Positions 24,418 through 34,750 of a stretch of 64,000 nt of DNA are shown piece after piece. The DNA is from a candidate division WOR-3 bacterium. Its GTDB lineage: Bacteria; Hydrothermota; Hydrothermia; Hydrothermales; JAJRUZ01. How positions within the stretch are numbered: the first letter of the stretch is position 1; each line of letters starts with the position of its first letter. The position numbers and the translations under genes are program-made. The DNA is taken from contig JBDRZP010000010.1 of the NCBI GenBank assembly GCA_039804025.1, positions 1 to 64,000 of the forward strand, read 5' to 3'. A model generated the notes under the pieces. It worked only from the letters and a program-made list of their open reading frames with translations. It searched no databases and was not told the DNA's origin.

Positions 24418-24917
24418 ATAGAGTTACTTTAAGAGGAAATCCTTTAATTCTTGAAGGGGAGCTTCCTGAAAAGGGAAAAAGCGCTCCTTCATTTATTGCC
24501 CTTGATGAAAATTTTTCTTTAAAATCTCTTAAAAGTTTTGAGGGTAAAATAAAAATAATTTCTTCTGTTCCTTCTCTTGATACTCCTGTTTGCTCAACTG
24601 AAACTAAAAAAATTTCTGAAATGATGAAAAAATTTGAATCTCCTGAATACATTTTCATAACCATAAGTATGGACCTTCCTTTTGCCCAGAAGAGATGGTG
24701 TGGAGCTAATGGAGTAAATAATGTAATTACTCTTTCTGATTTTAAAGATAAATCCTTTGGGAAAAATTATGGTGTTCTTATCAAGGAAAATGGTCTTCTT
24801 GCAAGGTGTGTTTTCATAATTGATAAAGATGATATAATAAGATACATTCAACTTGTCCCAGAAATTTCAAGCGAACCTGATTACTCTGATATTGAAGAAA
24901 ATCTGAAAAAGATTTAA
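24414..24917 (+). CDS. tpx: Thiol peroxidase
   Basis: A 167-residue atypical 2-Cys peroxiredoxin of the Tpx family. The peroxidatic Cys is in SLDTPVCSTET, the resolving Cys in RWCGANGVNN (about 35 residues later as in Tpx), and the conserved Arg in LLARCVFIID. No signal peptide, so it is cytoplasmic. It is coupled to the secreted EHPG protein upstream. It reduces peroxides using thioredoxin. Confidence 0.94.
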   Translation: MNRVTLRGNPLILEGELPEKGKSAPSFIALDENFSLKSLKSFEGKIKIISSVPSLDTPVCSTETKKISEMMKKFESPEYIFITISMDLPFAQKRWCGANGVNNVITLSDFKDKSFGKNYGVLIKENGLLARCVFIIDKDDIIRYIQLVPEISSEPDYSDIEENLKKI

Positions 24918-24945
24918 AAATTTAAAAAAAATTATTAAATAAATT

Positions 24946-25851
24946 ATGCAAAATTTTTTTCTTTTGGTTTTGTTAAATTTAGATTCATTAAAAGTAGAGA
25001 TAAGTTACAGTGTCTCATTATTTGATATCCCTGAGAATTCAGAATTGAATTTATGGATACCTTTACCTTTAGAAAGTTCAGAACAGAAGATTTTAAAAGA
25101 AGAAATAAAATCGGAATTACCTTACAGTATAAATCTGGAAAAAAGGTATAAAAATAGAGTACTCTTTTTAAGAAGTAATAAAAAAAGGGAACTGAATATT
25201 GAATTAAAATTTTTGATTTTGAGATATGAATCAAGGGAAATTAAGAATGAATTTTCTGATTTATCTATTTTTTTAAAACCTGATAGACTGATACCTATTA
25301 ATGACAGCACAATTAAAATCGCAAAAAATATAATTAATGGAAAAAAGGTAGATAATTTTGAAATAGCAAAAATACTTTATAATTATACACTTTTCTATAT
25401 GACCTATGATAAAAGTGGTGAAGGTTGGGGAAGGGGAGACTTCTGGTATGCCTGTAAGTATAAGAAAGGAAACTGCACAGATTTTCATTCCTTTTTTATT
25501 GGACTCGCAAGAAGTTTAAAAATTCCCAGTTTTTTTGAAATTGGATTTTCTATTCCAAGGGAAAAAAAGGAGGGCAAAATAAATGGGTATCATTGCTGGG
25601 CTTATTTTTATAACAAGGGGAAATGGTTTCCGGTTGATATTTCAGAAGCGGATAAAAATAATGAACTAAAGGATTATTATTTTGGTAGACTTGACCCTTA
25701 TAGAATAAGTTTTACAAGGGGAAGGGATATAGTTCTTGAACCTCCTCAAAAAGATGAACCACTCAATTATTTCATTTACCCTTATGTAGAAATAAATGGA
25801 AAAAATTTTAATAACATAAAATACGAATTTAGATATAAAATTTTAAATTAA
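24946..25851 (+). CDS. Transglutaminase-like protein
   Basis: A 301-residue protein with a short hydrophobic N-terminus, a beta-rich N-terminal domain, and a transglutaminase-like cysteine-protease fold. Catalytic Cys in KKGNCTDFHSFFIGLARS, His in NGYHCWAYFY, Asp in WFPVDISEAD. Similar bacterial proteins are predicted extracytoplasmic peptidases or cross-linkers; the substrate is unknown. No clear operon partner: tpx ends 28 bases upstream and the next gene is convergent. Confidence 0.82.
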   Translation: MQNFFLLVLLNLDSLKVEISYSVSLFDIPENSELNLWIPLPLESSEQKILKEEIKSELPYSINLEKRYKNRVLFLRSNKKRELNIELKFLILRYESREIKNEFSDLSIFLKPDRLIPINDSTIKIAKNIINGKKVDNFEIAKILYNYTLFYMTYDKSGEGWGRGDFWYACKYKKGNCTDFHSFFIGLARSLKIPSFFEIGFSIPREKKEGKINGYHCWAYFYNKGKWFPVDISEADKNNELKDYYFGRLDPYRISFTRGRDIVLEPPQKDEPLNYFIYPYVEINGKNFNNIKYEFRYKILN

Positions 25852-25911
25852 TTTTTGATAACCCTGAACTTCCTTACCTATAGGTGGCTATCCAGAACTA
25901 TTTCTTACAAA

Positions 25912-27789
25912 TTAAAGGTTTCTAAAGATTTTCACATAGGATATTCTTTCATCAGAAGGGTTAATATTTTCAGCCTTTTCCCATAAAATTAAAGCATCCT
26001 CATTATTTCCTTGATGAAAAAGTTTAATTGAATATATCATAAGTTCCTCATAAAGTTTAAAATTTCCTTTAAAATTCTCAATAATTCTACTTTCAAGTAA
26101 TTTTGACTCTTCAAGGGGATATGTTTTGACAGATTTTGACACAAGAAGAAGAGCTTCAACTAATTTTTTGTTTTTTTCCATGTTTATAGCCTGTTCATAA
26201 AGAATTTTCGATTTTTCTTTAAGCTTATTTTCTATCCTTGTCTTTGTTACCATCAACTGGGAGGAAATATAACCTTCATTTTCAAGTTCCTGTATAGCAT
26301 CATAAGCTTTTTCGTAATTTTCATTTTTTATGTAAAAATCAAGATCTCTTTCAAGGGATTTAATTTTTCTTTCCCTTTTTTCCTCACACTTTTTAATCCA
26401 GTCTGAAATAATTTCATTCTTTTTAATTTTTCTGAATTCATTTATTGCATCTCTGTATCTTTTATCTGTGTAAAATTTCAAGGCATTAAAAAGAAATTCC
26501 CTTTCCTCTTTAATTTGTGTTTTTCTCAAAATTATCTCTTCTATTTCTTTTAATTTATGACCAAGAATTTCAGGTTTTTCAAGAGTTTCGTAAGAGTTTT
26601 TAATAACAGAATAAGCATCAAGATAATTAGAAGCAGTAAGATTTTTATCATATTCTGATATAGCAAGCTCAATCTTGTTCTTTAAAAGATTACCTTTTAT
26701 TTCAACAAAATAGTTATATGAATTTTTAAATGTTTTATCTATATAAATTATCTCCATAAAAAACTTATAGGAACTTATAAAATTTTTATTTTCATACTCT
26801 TTAACAGCTTTTAAATAAAGTGAATCAAGATTAAAGGGATAAAGGGGTTTAACTTCTTTAACAACAATTTTTTCTGGTTCCGGCTTTGGTTCAATGATAG
26901 GTTCTTTCTTCTTCTCGGGAAATTTTATCTTTAAAGGTTTAAAATTCATTCCAAAGCTTAATCTATGGATATTACCAAAATCTCCATAGGGTTCAAAAGC
27001 ATAATCAAAATTAAAACCAGAATATTTTAGTCCAAAACCAAAAGTTAAACCAGCTAAAGAATAGGCATCTTTATAGCCTGTTTTATAACCCATTCTCAAA
27101 AAAAGTATATCTTTTATGAGATATTCAAACCCTGTATGAAACTCGGTGTTTTCTTTTAATATTTTAAAAACTTCAAGGGCAAATTTTAAATCTTTAAAAT
27201 AAAAACCAGCTCCAAGTCTTAAAGATGAAGGTAATTCATAATTTTCAGATTTCAATTTCAATTTACTTCCAAAATTAGATAAAACACCTCCAATTTCAAA
27301 GAAAGATATTTCAGGTTTATATACAAAACCAAAATCAAAAGCAAAAGAAGAAGAACTGAAAGTATCTATTTTTTCATACACATTTTTTATTGTCAGACCT
27401 AAACTTAAATTTCTATATAAAAAGGAAGCAATTGAAAAATTTGTATTCAAAAAAGATGCCCCGAAGAGAGAAAAAGTTTCTGAAGGTCCAGTTCTCCCTT
27501 CCAGTTCTGAAACAAAAAAACCATAAAAATTTAAACCAGTATGAATTTTGCCAAAAGGATGCGATAAACTGAAAGATTCCAATCTCATATCAAGGAGATA
27601 ATTGCAATGGGAAGCCATAAAATTACCCATATCCTGCATAGAAAGTAGAGCAGGATTGAAATATGTTGCATTTGCGTCTCTCACAAAAACAGAGCCGATT
27701 GAACCCATTGAAATTTCTCTTGCACCTATTCCAAGGGTTAAAAATTTAGCACCAACTAAAAAAAATAAAAAATTAACAAAAATTCCCAT
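25912..27789 (-). CDS. PorV/PorQ-family outer-membrane protein fused to TPR region
   Basis: A 625-residue protein with an N-terminal signal, then a PorV/PorQ-like barrel (about 20-290) with the family's opening NATYFNPALLSM and lengths of FGFGLKYSGFNFDYAFEP near its end. A Pro/Glu/Lys linker (about 300-320) leads to helical TPR-like repeats (325-625). PorV is the T9SS shuttle that carries substrates to the sortase. It starts 3 bases after the stop of the giant T9SS cargo gene, and its Shine-Dalgarno lies in that gene's last codons. The TPR tail probably sits in the periplasm. Dedicated cargo pairing is inferred. Confidence 0.8.
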   Translation of the reverse strand: MGIFVNFLFFLVGAKFLTLGIGAREISMGSIGSVFVRDANATYFNPALLSMQDMGNFMASHCNYLLDMRLESFSLSHPFGKIHTGLNFYGFFVSELEGRTGPSETFSLFGASFLNTNFSIASFLYRNLSLGLTIKNVYEKIDTFSSSSFAFDFGFVYKPEISFFEIGGVLSNFGSKLKLKSENYELPSSLRLGAGFYFKDLKFALEVFKILKENTEFHTGFEYLIKDILFLRMGYKTGYKDAYSLAGLTFGFGLKYSGFNFDYAFEPYGDFGNIHRLSFGMNFKPLKIKFPEKKKEPIIEPKPEPEKIVVKEVKPLYPFNLDSLYLKAVKEYENKNFISSYKFFMEIIYIDKTFKNSYNYFVEIKGNLLKNKIELAISEYDKNLTASNYLDAYSVIKNSYETLEKPEILGHKLKEIEEIILRKTQIKEEREFLFNALKFYTDKRYRDAINEFRKIKKNEIISDWIKKCEEKRERKIKSLERDLDFYIKNENYEKAYDAIQELENEGYISSQLMVTKTRIENKLKEKSKILYEQAINMEKNKKLVEALLLVSKSVKTYPLEESKLLESRIIENFKGNFKLYEELMIYSIKLFHQGNNEDALILWEKAENINPSDERISYVKIFRNL

Positions 27790-27792
27790 AAT

Positions 27793-30700
27793 TTACCTCA
27801 CTATTGCAAATTTCTTCAAAACTGTTTTACTTTCTTTTGTATCAATTGCATCTGCCTTTAATCTGAAAATATAAACTCCTGGAGCAAGATTTCTAAGATT
27901 TAATTTTATAGCATTTGAATTTATCGTATGAGGCTTAACACCTCCTTTGAAAATACCAGAGGACTCCATAATTTTCTTACCTCTTATATCAAAAATTTCA
28001 ACTTGAACCCTTGCATTCTGATTTATATAAAAGTGAAAATTACCTTCAGAATTGACAGGGTTCGGCCATACATAAACCATATTCTCAGGTAAAAACTCAC
28101 CCTTAGCCTGAATTAATACTGTATCCTCAATTTTCTTTAAAGTTCCATAATCCTTATAATGTGCAACAATCCTTGCAATTCCAATATCCGCACCTTCAGT
28201 AATTATTTTACCCCTATATAAATTATTACTAATTTCAAAAAGTGGAAACTCCATTTTTAAACTACCTCTGGAAGTTATGAGACTACAAACAGGTGACTCT
28301 CCAAAAGAAATATTTGCAGAAACTTCAACCTTTAAACTGTCTCCAATGTAAACAATATCAGGTGAATGGCTAAGATTTGCCACCATGGGAACATAAAAAA
28401 TAACCCTAAAAAGCGGGCTCTCACCTTTTTTTCTATCAGCCGCATGCCCTGTATCAAAATCATTATCATGGGCATAAACTTTATAAACAATTTCACCTGA
28501 ATCCTGACCTGGTATCTGAATAAGAGTCTTAAAAGTATCACCAGAAATTCTGTCTAATTGTAACTCATTAAAAGTATTATTAATTTCACCATCACTGTCC
28601 CAGAGGAGATACACTCCCTGACCTAAAGAACCTGTGTTATCATCATAAACTCCTGAAGGATCCTGAATTATCCCCTTTATATAAAAGTTAGTATTGGGAT
28701 TAATATATCCTTGTGTAAATCCAATAAAAGAAGGGGGCAAGGTATCATCATCAGGTGATATAACAAACTTTATTGTATCGTATTTACCAAAATTGTTATT
28801 TATGTCTTTCGCATGAACAAAAATGTAATGGGTTTCACCTGCCTTGAAATTTAAAGGAACTAAATCAATTTTCTTATAAACTTCTTCAAAATTTTCATCA
28901 TAATTCCCATCAGAAGGTTCAAGGGGAATTCCAGACCCACTTTGACCTATTGAATCAATGAAAAACTCAGCATAAGTTATAATTGAATTACCTCTTCCTG
29001 TATCCGAAACTATAACATTTATATCAAGATAATTGAAAGGCTCTGGGGAAAGTGGATTTATGGAAGCAATTGAAACAGGACCTTCTGTGTCAGGCCTTAA
29101 TTCTGTTATAAAGAAGAAATTTCTCTGTCCCGTCAATCTATTTCCTGCAACATCGGTTATATTCTGAGAAACACTGACAAAAACTGTTTCCTGAGAAGAA
29201 AAACCAGTATGAGGGTCAAGAGTTATAACAAAATTGATAGAATCATAAGTTAAATTAAAAGTATGAAAACCACTTATTTTACCTCTTATTTCAAAGTTTG
29301 AATCTGTAACAGTTCTTCTATTTAATTTTTCTGAAAAACTTAATTTTATATTAGTATTATATGGAACATTAAAGGAACCGTGAGATGGAATTATTGAAGT
29401 AATTGTTGGAGCTACAAGGTCAAAAATTACAGAATCCTCCGGAATTGAAGTCTGAACTTCCACATTACCTGCTGAATCCTTTGAAACTACTTCAAAAAAG
29501 TATTTGTGACCATGCTGACCGATAAAAATATAAGAAAGGGAATTTATATCACCTATTAGTAAATTCCACTGACCTTCTCCATCCTTGTAATAAACATCAT
29601 ATCCCTTTATTCCTGATCCTCCAAAATCCTCACCAGAAGTCCAAGTAACAGTAAGAGTATCATTTATAGAGTATAAAGGTGTACTTGCGGTGGCTCCCTG
29701 CGGTGGAATGGGATCATATCTTAAAAGAACAGAATCACTATTGTGATAATCAAGATTCCCTAAACCATTAACAAGCCACATATAAAGTTTAACACCACCC
29801 TGAACTTTTGTATATACTGTGTCAGGAGGATTACCCCTTAAAGAACCTGTGGTATCATAATTACTCTGTGGTCTTGAACCTAATTTGTAGAGAGCCTTTA
29901 CGATACCTGTTGGATCATAAGGATTTTGCCAGGTTAAAACAAAAACTGTATCCCTTGTCCATGGTGAAGGATTTGAACCATTTGCAAGAATATTTTGAGG
30001 CGGAAGAGGAACTACATTCCCCACATAAATAGAATCTTCGGCAATACCAAATAAAATTTCCTTATTACCTGCACTGTCAACAGAAATAACTTCAAAGTAA
30101 TAAAAAGTATCATAAAGTGATGCCTGAAAATTTATAAAAGTATCAACTATACTGTCAGCATATAAACTCCATGTTGAATTCTTTACTCTATAGTAAAGTT
30201 CATAATGCATTATACCCGACAAATTATCAGAACCCTTTGTCCATTTAACAGGGAAAATTGCCTGATTTGTAGATGACTCTATAATATTACAGTTTGCATT
30301 TAAAGGTTTTGTTTTATCATATCTTAGATTACAGGAAGATGAATTGTTGTGAGAAATATTACCAAGAGAATCACTTAGCCAGAGGTATAAAGGAATTATA
30401 CCTTCCTGATCTACACTCAAAGTATCCGGACTTCTATGAAAACTTCCTGTAGTGTCATAAGGATTAAAAGGAGGTGAATTTAACTTATAGAATCTATTTC
30501 TTATACCTGATATATCATAAGGCTCAGTCCATGTTATAATAAATCTATTAATGTTTGTCCAGGGGGAAGGATTTGAGCCATTAGCAAGTAAATTTATAGG
30601 TGGTGATGGTGCTTTAAAATCAACAAATATTGAATCCTCTGCAAACCCTGTTAAAATTTCCTTATTACCTGCGCTATCAACAGAAATAACTTCAAAGTAA

Positions 30701-32904
30701 TAAAAAGTATCAGTAATTGAAAAATTGAAACTTATAAAGGTATCAGGTATATTTGATTGATAGAGATTCCATGTTCCACCTTTAACTTTGTAATAGAGTT
30801 CATAAAATTTTATACCTGATAGATTATCAGAGCCCCTTGACCAGTTTATAATATAATTAATTTGATTCGTAGATTTTTCAGGAATCTTAACTGATGAATT
30901 CAATGGTCTTGTTATATCATATCTCAATTTAACATTTCCACTATTATTATGATTAACATTTGAAGCAGAATCCTCAAACCAAAGATAAAGATCTATTATA
31001 CCCTCTGAAGATATAGTGACAGTATCAGGACTTTTATGAAATGTTCCTGTTGTATCAAAAGAAGAATTTGGCGGAGAACCGAGTTTAAAAAGCCTTTTTC
31101 TTATTCCTGAAAAATCACTTGGTTCAACCCATGTTATAATAAATTGAGGGTTATTTGTCCAGGGTGAAGGTGAAGAACCATTTGCATAAAGATTTTGAGG
31201 AGCAGAAGGAGGAGTTAAATCAAAAGATAAAGTATCCTCAGGGAGAAATGAACTAACTTCTTCATTATAGGCACTATCGAGAGAGGTAACCTCAAAAAAG
31301 TATGTGTGTCCGTCCAATCCGGTGAAAATTTCCTGTGTGTCAGGGTGATTAGAAAGCCATAAAATCCAAGGTCCATTTCCATCTCTGTAATAAACATTAT
31401 AACCCATAATACCTGAAGGTGGATTTCCCAAATCACTTCCTTTTGTCCATGAGATGGTATAGGTGGATGTATTTGAAAATTTTATGCTTATTTTTGTTTT
31501 AGCATTTATAGGTTTAGAAATATCATATCTCAAATAAACAACAGAGTAATTGTTATAATTTAAATTACCTGCATTATCCTGAAGCCATAAATAGAGAGGA
31601 ACAATACCTTCTGTATTAATTTGAACTGTATCAGGAGAATTAGATTTCAATGTCCCTGTTGTATCAAAATTAGAAGTGGGTGGTAAATAAAGTTTATATA
31701 GGGCTCTTTTTATTCCACTTTCATCTTGAGGATTTACCCAGTTTAATTCAAATATTCCTGTATTATTCCAGGGTGAAGGGTTATCACCATTTGCTGTTAA
31801 ATTTAAGGGGGCTGAGGGAGGGTCCACATCTCTGAGTTCTGCAATTTTAAGATCCTGATTTGTAGCATCATAATAACTTATAACTGGTGTTCCATAAGTA
31901 GTGAGAGCAAGAGATGAAGATATACCCAAATCACCTGTTGCATCTATTGTTAATACATTAAAGGTATTATAATTAGGATAATCGGAGGAATAAGCAACTT
32001 TAAGGTCCCCATTATCCCCATTATAATAACTTATCCAAACATTTCTACTTGTTTTATCATATTTTATTGATGTCCATCTTCCATTAAGAGAACCCCCGCC
32101 TGGTAGATCAATCCCCCTTGACTGCCAAGTATTTCCATTAAAAAAATGTAAATAAAGACCTTCTGACCCTGGACCTCCATATTTTCTATGAGAAATAAAA
32201 GGATAATGATTATTATCAAGAGAAATAGAGGTAAAACTACCATACTGATTATTTACAATGGTTTGAATCTGCCAGTTTCCATAATTACCTGTTGCATATT
32301 TCAAAGCATTATTTGTCTGGTCATTATAACTTATATGAACTTTTCCATTTTCATCTACAATAATCGAGGTATATCTTCCTACATTAGCTGAATTATCAAC
32401 TGTCTCTATAATCCATGAGGAAGTAGGTTTATAGGCATACTTAAGAGCAGTATTTGTATTATCAAAATAACTTATATGGGGAACCCCATTTTGATCTACA
32501 TAAATAGAAGTAAACTGCCCCACATTTCCTATATTATCAACTGTTTCTATAACCCAGAATAATCCGTTATAATAAGCATACTTTAAGTCTCCATTACTTA
32601 CATCATAATAAGAAATATGAGGTCTATTATTTAAATCAAGGGAAATTGAAGTCCATTTTCCTACATCTGAGAATAATCCATCAACTGTTTCAATTTTCCA
32701 AATTAAACCATCATAATAAGCAAATTTTAAATCCCCGTTTGTAGAATCATAATAAGAGATATAGTATCTATTTTGATTATCAATTTGAATTGATGTATAT
32801 TTCCCTACATTTCCTGCAGCATCTACCACCTGAGTTTGCCAAGTTAAACTATTTAGAGAACTAAATAATAGAATATATAAAAAAATTTTATATATTCTGT
32901 CCAT
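27793..32904 (-). CDS. Giant secreted repeat protein with T9SS-type sorting domain
   Basis: A 1703-residue exported protein. After the signal peptide come about seven to eight repeats of roughly 45 residues (20-360; consensus VG..TSI..D....P.ISYYD...GDLKYAYY), likely a beta-propeller. Then four FN3-like modules of about 200 residues begin with ANG.NPSPW near 363, 565, 768 and 965. A Big_5/SbsA-like Ig domain follows (about 1165-1280), then further Ig-like domains and a T9SS C-terminal domain (about 1615-1703; WPNPVNSEGN, LAPGVYIFRL, ending FAIVR). Cell-surface adhesin or scaffold is the likely role. First of a two-gene unit with the PorV-like gene. Confidence 0.85.
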   Translation of the reverse strand: MDRIYKIFLYILLFSSLNSLTWQTQVVDAAGNVGKYTSIQIDNQNRYYISYYDSTNGDLKFAYYDGLIWKIETVDGLFSDVGKWTSISLDLNNRPHISYYDVSNGDLKYAYYNGLFWVIETVDNIGNVGQFTSIYVDQNGVPHISYFDNTNTALKYAYKPTSSWIIETVDNSANVGRYTSIIVDENGKVHISYNDQTNNALKYATGNYGNWQIQTIVNNQYGSFTSISLDNNHYPFISHRKYGGPGSEGLYLHFFNGNTWQSRGIDLPGGGSLNGRWTSIKYDKTSRNVWISYYNGDNGDLKVAYSSDYPNYNTFNVLTIDATGDLGISSSLALTTYGTPVISYYDATNQDLKIAELRDVDPPSAPLNLTANGDNPSPWNNTGIFELNWVNPQDESGIKRALYKLYLPPTSNFDTTGTLKSNSPDTVQINTEGIVPLYLWLQDNAGNLNYNNYSVVYLRYDISKPINAKTKISIKFSNTSTYTISWTKGSDLGNPPSGIMGYNVYYRDGNGPWILWLSNHPDTQEIFTGLDGHTYFFEVTSLDSAYNEEVSSFLPEDTLSFDLTPPSAPQNLYANGSSPSPWTNNPQFIITWVEPSDFSGIRKRLFKLGSPPNSSFDTTGTFHKSPDTVTISSEGIIDLYLWFEDSASNVNHNNSGNVKLRYDITRPLNSSVKIPEKSTNQINYIINWSRGSDNLSGIKFYELYYKVKGGTWNLYQSNIPDTFISFNFSITDTFYYFEVISVDSAGNKEILTGFAEDSIFVDFKAPSPPINLLANGSNPSPWTNINRFIITWTEPYDISGIRNRFYKLNSPPFNPYDTTGSFHRSPDTLSVDQEGIIPLYLWLSDSLGNISHNNSSSCNLRYDKTKPLNANCNIIESSTNQAIFPVKWTKGSDNLSGIMHYELYYRVKNSTWSLYADSIVDTFINFQASLYDTFYYFEVISVDSAGNKEILFGIAEDSIYVGNVVPLPPQNILANGSNPSPWTRDTVFVLTWQNPYDPTGIVKALYKLGSRPQSNYDTTGSLRGNPPDTVYTKVQGGVKLYMWLVNGLGNLDYHNSDSVLLRYDPIPPQGATASTPLYSINDTLTVTWTSGEDFGGSGIKGYDVYYKDGEGQWNLLIGDINSLSYIFIGQHGHKYFFEVVSKDSAGNVEVQTSIPEDSVIFDLVAPTITSIIPSHGSFNVPYNTNIKLSFSEKLNRRTVTDSNFEIRGKISGFHTFNLTYDSINFVITLDPHTGFSSQETVFVSVSQNITDVAGNRLTGQRNFFFITELRPDTEGPVSIASINPLSPEPFNYLDINVIVSDTGRGNSIITYAEFFIDSIGQSGSGIPLEPSDGNYDENFEEVYKKIDLVPLNFKAGETHYIFVHAKDINNNFGKYDTIKFVISPDDDTLPPSFIGFTQGYINPNTNFYIKGIIQDPSGVYDDNTGSLGQGVYLLWDSDGEINNTFNELQLDRISGDTFKTLIQIPGQDSGEIVYKVYAHDNDFDTGHAADRKKGESPLFRVIFYVPMVANLSHSPDIVYIGDSLKVEVSANISFGESPVCSLITSRGSLKMEFPLFEISNNLYRGKIITEGADIGIARIVAHYKDYGTLKKIEDTVLIQAKGEFLPENMVYVWPNPVNSEGNFHFYINQNARVQVEIFDIRGKKIMESSGIFKGGVKPHTINSNAIKLNLRNLAPGVYIFRLKADAIDTKESKTVLKKFAIVR
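30061..30710. repeat. 600-bp period internal DNA repeats in surface-protein gene
   Basis: Bases 30061-30110 and 30661-30710 agree at 47 of 50 positions, exactly 600 bases apart, one FN3-like module. Looser similarity extends over the rest of the modules. Such repeats suggest module duplication or recombination within the gene. Confidence 0.85.
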
Positions 32905-33038
32905 AGTTTAGCCTCTTACTTAATTCTTTATAATTATAAAATAAAAAAAATTTTTTGTCAAGTAATTTGTAAAATTTAAATACAATAAAATAAAATAATT
33001 TTATTGGTTCTAATCCTTGTAAAATATAATTTTTAAAA

Positions 33039-33401
33039 ATGAATTTAGGACAAATACTTGAAGAAATTGTTTTAAGAGTTGAAGGAGCAATTTATGCCTC
33101 CTGTGTTGGAAGTGATGGAATAGCTCTTTCACAGCATATTAAGGAAGCTCAATTTGATCCAGCTGTTGCTGATGCTGAAATCGCCAATATAATAGGTGTT
33201 GTCTCAAGAGCTGTAGATAGTATTGAAGGCGGAGAATTAAATGAAATATTATTTACAACCAAAAAATACACAGTTCTTGTTAGACCTGTCAATAATGAAG
33301 TTTACTTTCTTCTTGTTCTTTCAGGAACAATTCAAAATCTTGGATTAGCAAGGATTGAAGCAAAAAAAACTTTATCCAAAATAAAAGAAATACTGGGTTA
33401 A
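33039..33401 (+). CDS. Roadblock/LC7 domain protein
   Basis: A 120-residue single roadblock/LC7 domain: N-terminal helix LEEIVLRVEGAIYASCVGSDGIALS, central helix VADAEIANIIGVVSRAVD, and strand FTTKKYTVLVRPV...YFLLVLS. MglB-like roadblock proteins regulate small GTPases (GAP or scaffold), but no MglA-type GTPase is in this window. It is monocistronic. TATAAT at 33025-33030 is 8 bases from the ATG, implying a nearly leaderless mRNA. The stop overlaps the convergent Omp85 gene by 4 bases. Confidence 0.85.
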   Translation: MNLGQILEEIVLRVEGAIYASCVGSDGIALSQHIKEAQFDPAVADAEIANIIGVVSRAVDSIEGGELNEILFTTKKYTVLVRPVNNEVYFLLVLSGTIQNLGLARIEAKKTLSKIKEILG

Positions 33402-34750
33402 AAGTAATTTTTTATAAAAAAATGAACCTTAGTTGAATGTAAATTCTCTTTATAGGGTATAGCAAAAGAAATTTTAAAATATGTGTTAAATTCTAAACCT
33501 ATAAATCCAAATCCATAACCTATTTTATTTATGTATTCTTCTGAAATTAACTTCATTTTTGAGTAGTCATAAAAGATAAACAAAGAAAAATTTTTAAAAT
33601 TAATATAATTTTCTAAAACTAATGTAAAAAATAATTTTGCGATGAACTCCTCCTCTCTATACCCTCTTGGATATTTTGAACCACCTAAAAAGAAATACTC
33701 AGAAATAATAGTATCCTTTAAAAAATTTAAAAATCCAGAATAAATTTCAAAGGAAGAATAAAAATATCTCATAAAATTTTTCATTAACATTAAATCAGTT
33801 ATTGCTTTATGAGAAACACCTTTTCCCTTTAAAAGAACACCTCTTAAGGAGAAAAAATATATGTTTGAAGGTAAAAAACCCTTTTCTCCAATAACAATTT
33901 CCGAACCACTGGAGCTAATAAATCTTGAAGTTTTCAGAAAGGGAATTTCTTCAAAATAGTCATATATGAGTGAAAATTTTACTCTCTCAAAAAAATAACT
34001 TATTTTTAAGCCAAGATTTTCTTTGATATATAAAGAATCTCTCTGAAATAAATTATAATGGGGTGAAATTGAAATATCAAAATTAAAAATAAAAGGCTCT
34101 TCATACTTCACCTCAAAATCAGCTTTTCCTTCACTAAATTTTTCCCATCTTAAGAAGAAACTCCTTAAATCACCAAATATATTATTTATTTCCGTTTCAA
34201 TCTTACCTGCAAAAGTTTTCCTTTTATTATCGTAAAGGAGAAAACTTTCAAAACTGTTTGAAGGCCTTTCGTGTATATCAAGATAAAGATAATTTAATCC
34301 TCCAAATTTTCTTAATTCAAAATTTCTCACATTTATATAACCAAACCTTTTTAATTTCTCTTTACCTTTTTCAAAATCTTGTATCTTAAAGGGTTTATTT
34401 ATTAAATTAAAAAAATGTAAAAATATTTTCTTTTTGGTCTTTATATTTTTATCAAAAATTATATCATTAATAATAAAATAATTTAAGTCTGAAACATTTA
34501 TAAAAATTTTTAAACCACTTTCATATTCCTCAAAACCAGTAAATCTTATCCTTGCATTAGGATAACCTTCTTTTAAAAAAAACAAAGAAAGTTCTTCTGT
34601 AAGTTTATCAAGGTTTTCTTTGTTTGCTTCTAAATTTTCAAATTTATTTAAAATTTCTCTACACTTTTTCTCAAGAAAAGGGTTAATTCCCTTTATTTCT
34701 ATTTGTTTTATTGGTAAAACAAAAATTAAAGAAATAAATAAGGTTTCCAA
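33398..34750 (-). CDS. Omp85-superfamily outer-membrane protein (BamA/TamA-like)
   Basis: A 450-residue protein with a signal peptide, two POTRA-like domains (about 17-85 and 90-165; IKQIEIKGI, FKIQDFEKGKEKLKRFGY) and a C-terminal beta-barrel. The conserved Omp85 loop-6-type motif appears as GGSKYPRGYREEE. It is shorter than BamA (five POTRA), closer to small TamA-like or surface-antigen proteins, so assembly of barrels or export is a general inference. The start is TTG at 34750 because an in-frame stop lies two codons upstream; it overlaps the HNH gene by 25 bases. Last gene of the TPR-HNH operon. Confidence 0.8.
   Translation of the reverse strand: METLFISLIFVLPIKQIEIKGINPFLEKKCREILNKFENLEANKENLDKLTEELSLFFLKEGYPNARIRFTGFEEYESGLKIFINVSDLNYFIINDIIFDKNIKTKKKIFLHFFNLINKPFKIQDFEKGKEKLKRFGYINVRNFELRKFGGLNYLYLDIHERPSNSFESFLLYDNKRKTFAGKIETEINNIFGDLRSFFLRWEKFSEGKADFEVKYEEPFIFNFDISISPHYNLFQRDSLYIKENLGLKISYFFERVKFSLIYDYFEEIPFLKTSRFISSSGSEIVIGEKGFLPSNIYFFSLRGVLLKGKGVSHKAITDLMLMKNFMRYFYSSFEIYSGFLNFLKDTIISEYFFLGGSKYPRGYREEEFIAKLFFTLVLENYINFKNFSLFIFYDYSKMKLISEEYINKIGYGFGFIGLEFNTYFKISFAIPYKENLHSTKVHFFIKNYF

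Noticed and set aside
25852-25911. A regulatory RNA between the convergent genes (CCTATAGG palindrome, GATAACC/GGCTATC stem)
   Set aside because: Only 60 bases, one mismatch in the stem, no T-run and no promoter; at most a weak bidirectional terminator.
30061-30710. CRISPR-like spaced repeats
   Set aside because: The repeats are 600 bases apart, encode matching protein modules and form one open frame, so they are coding repeats.
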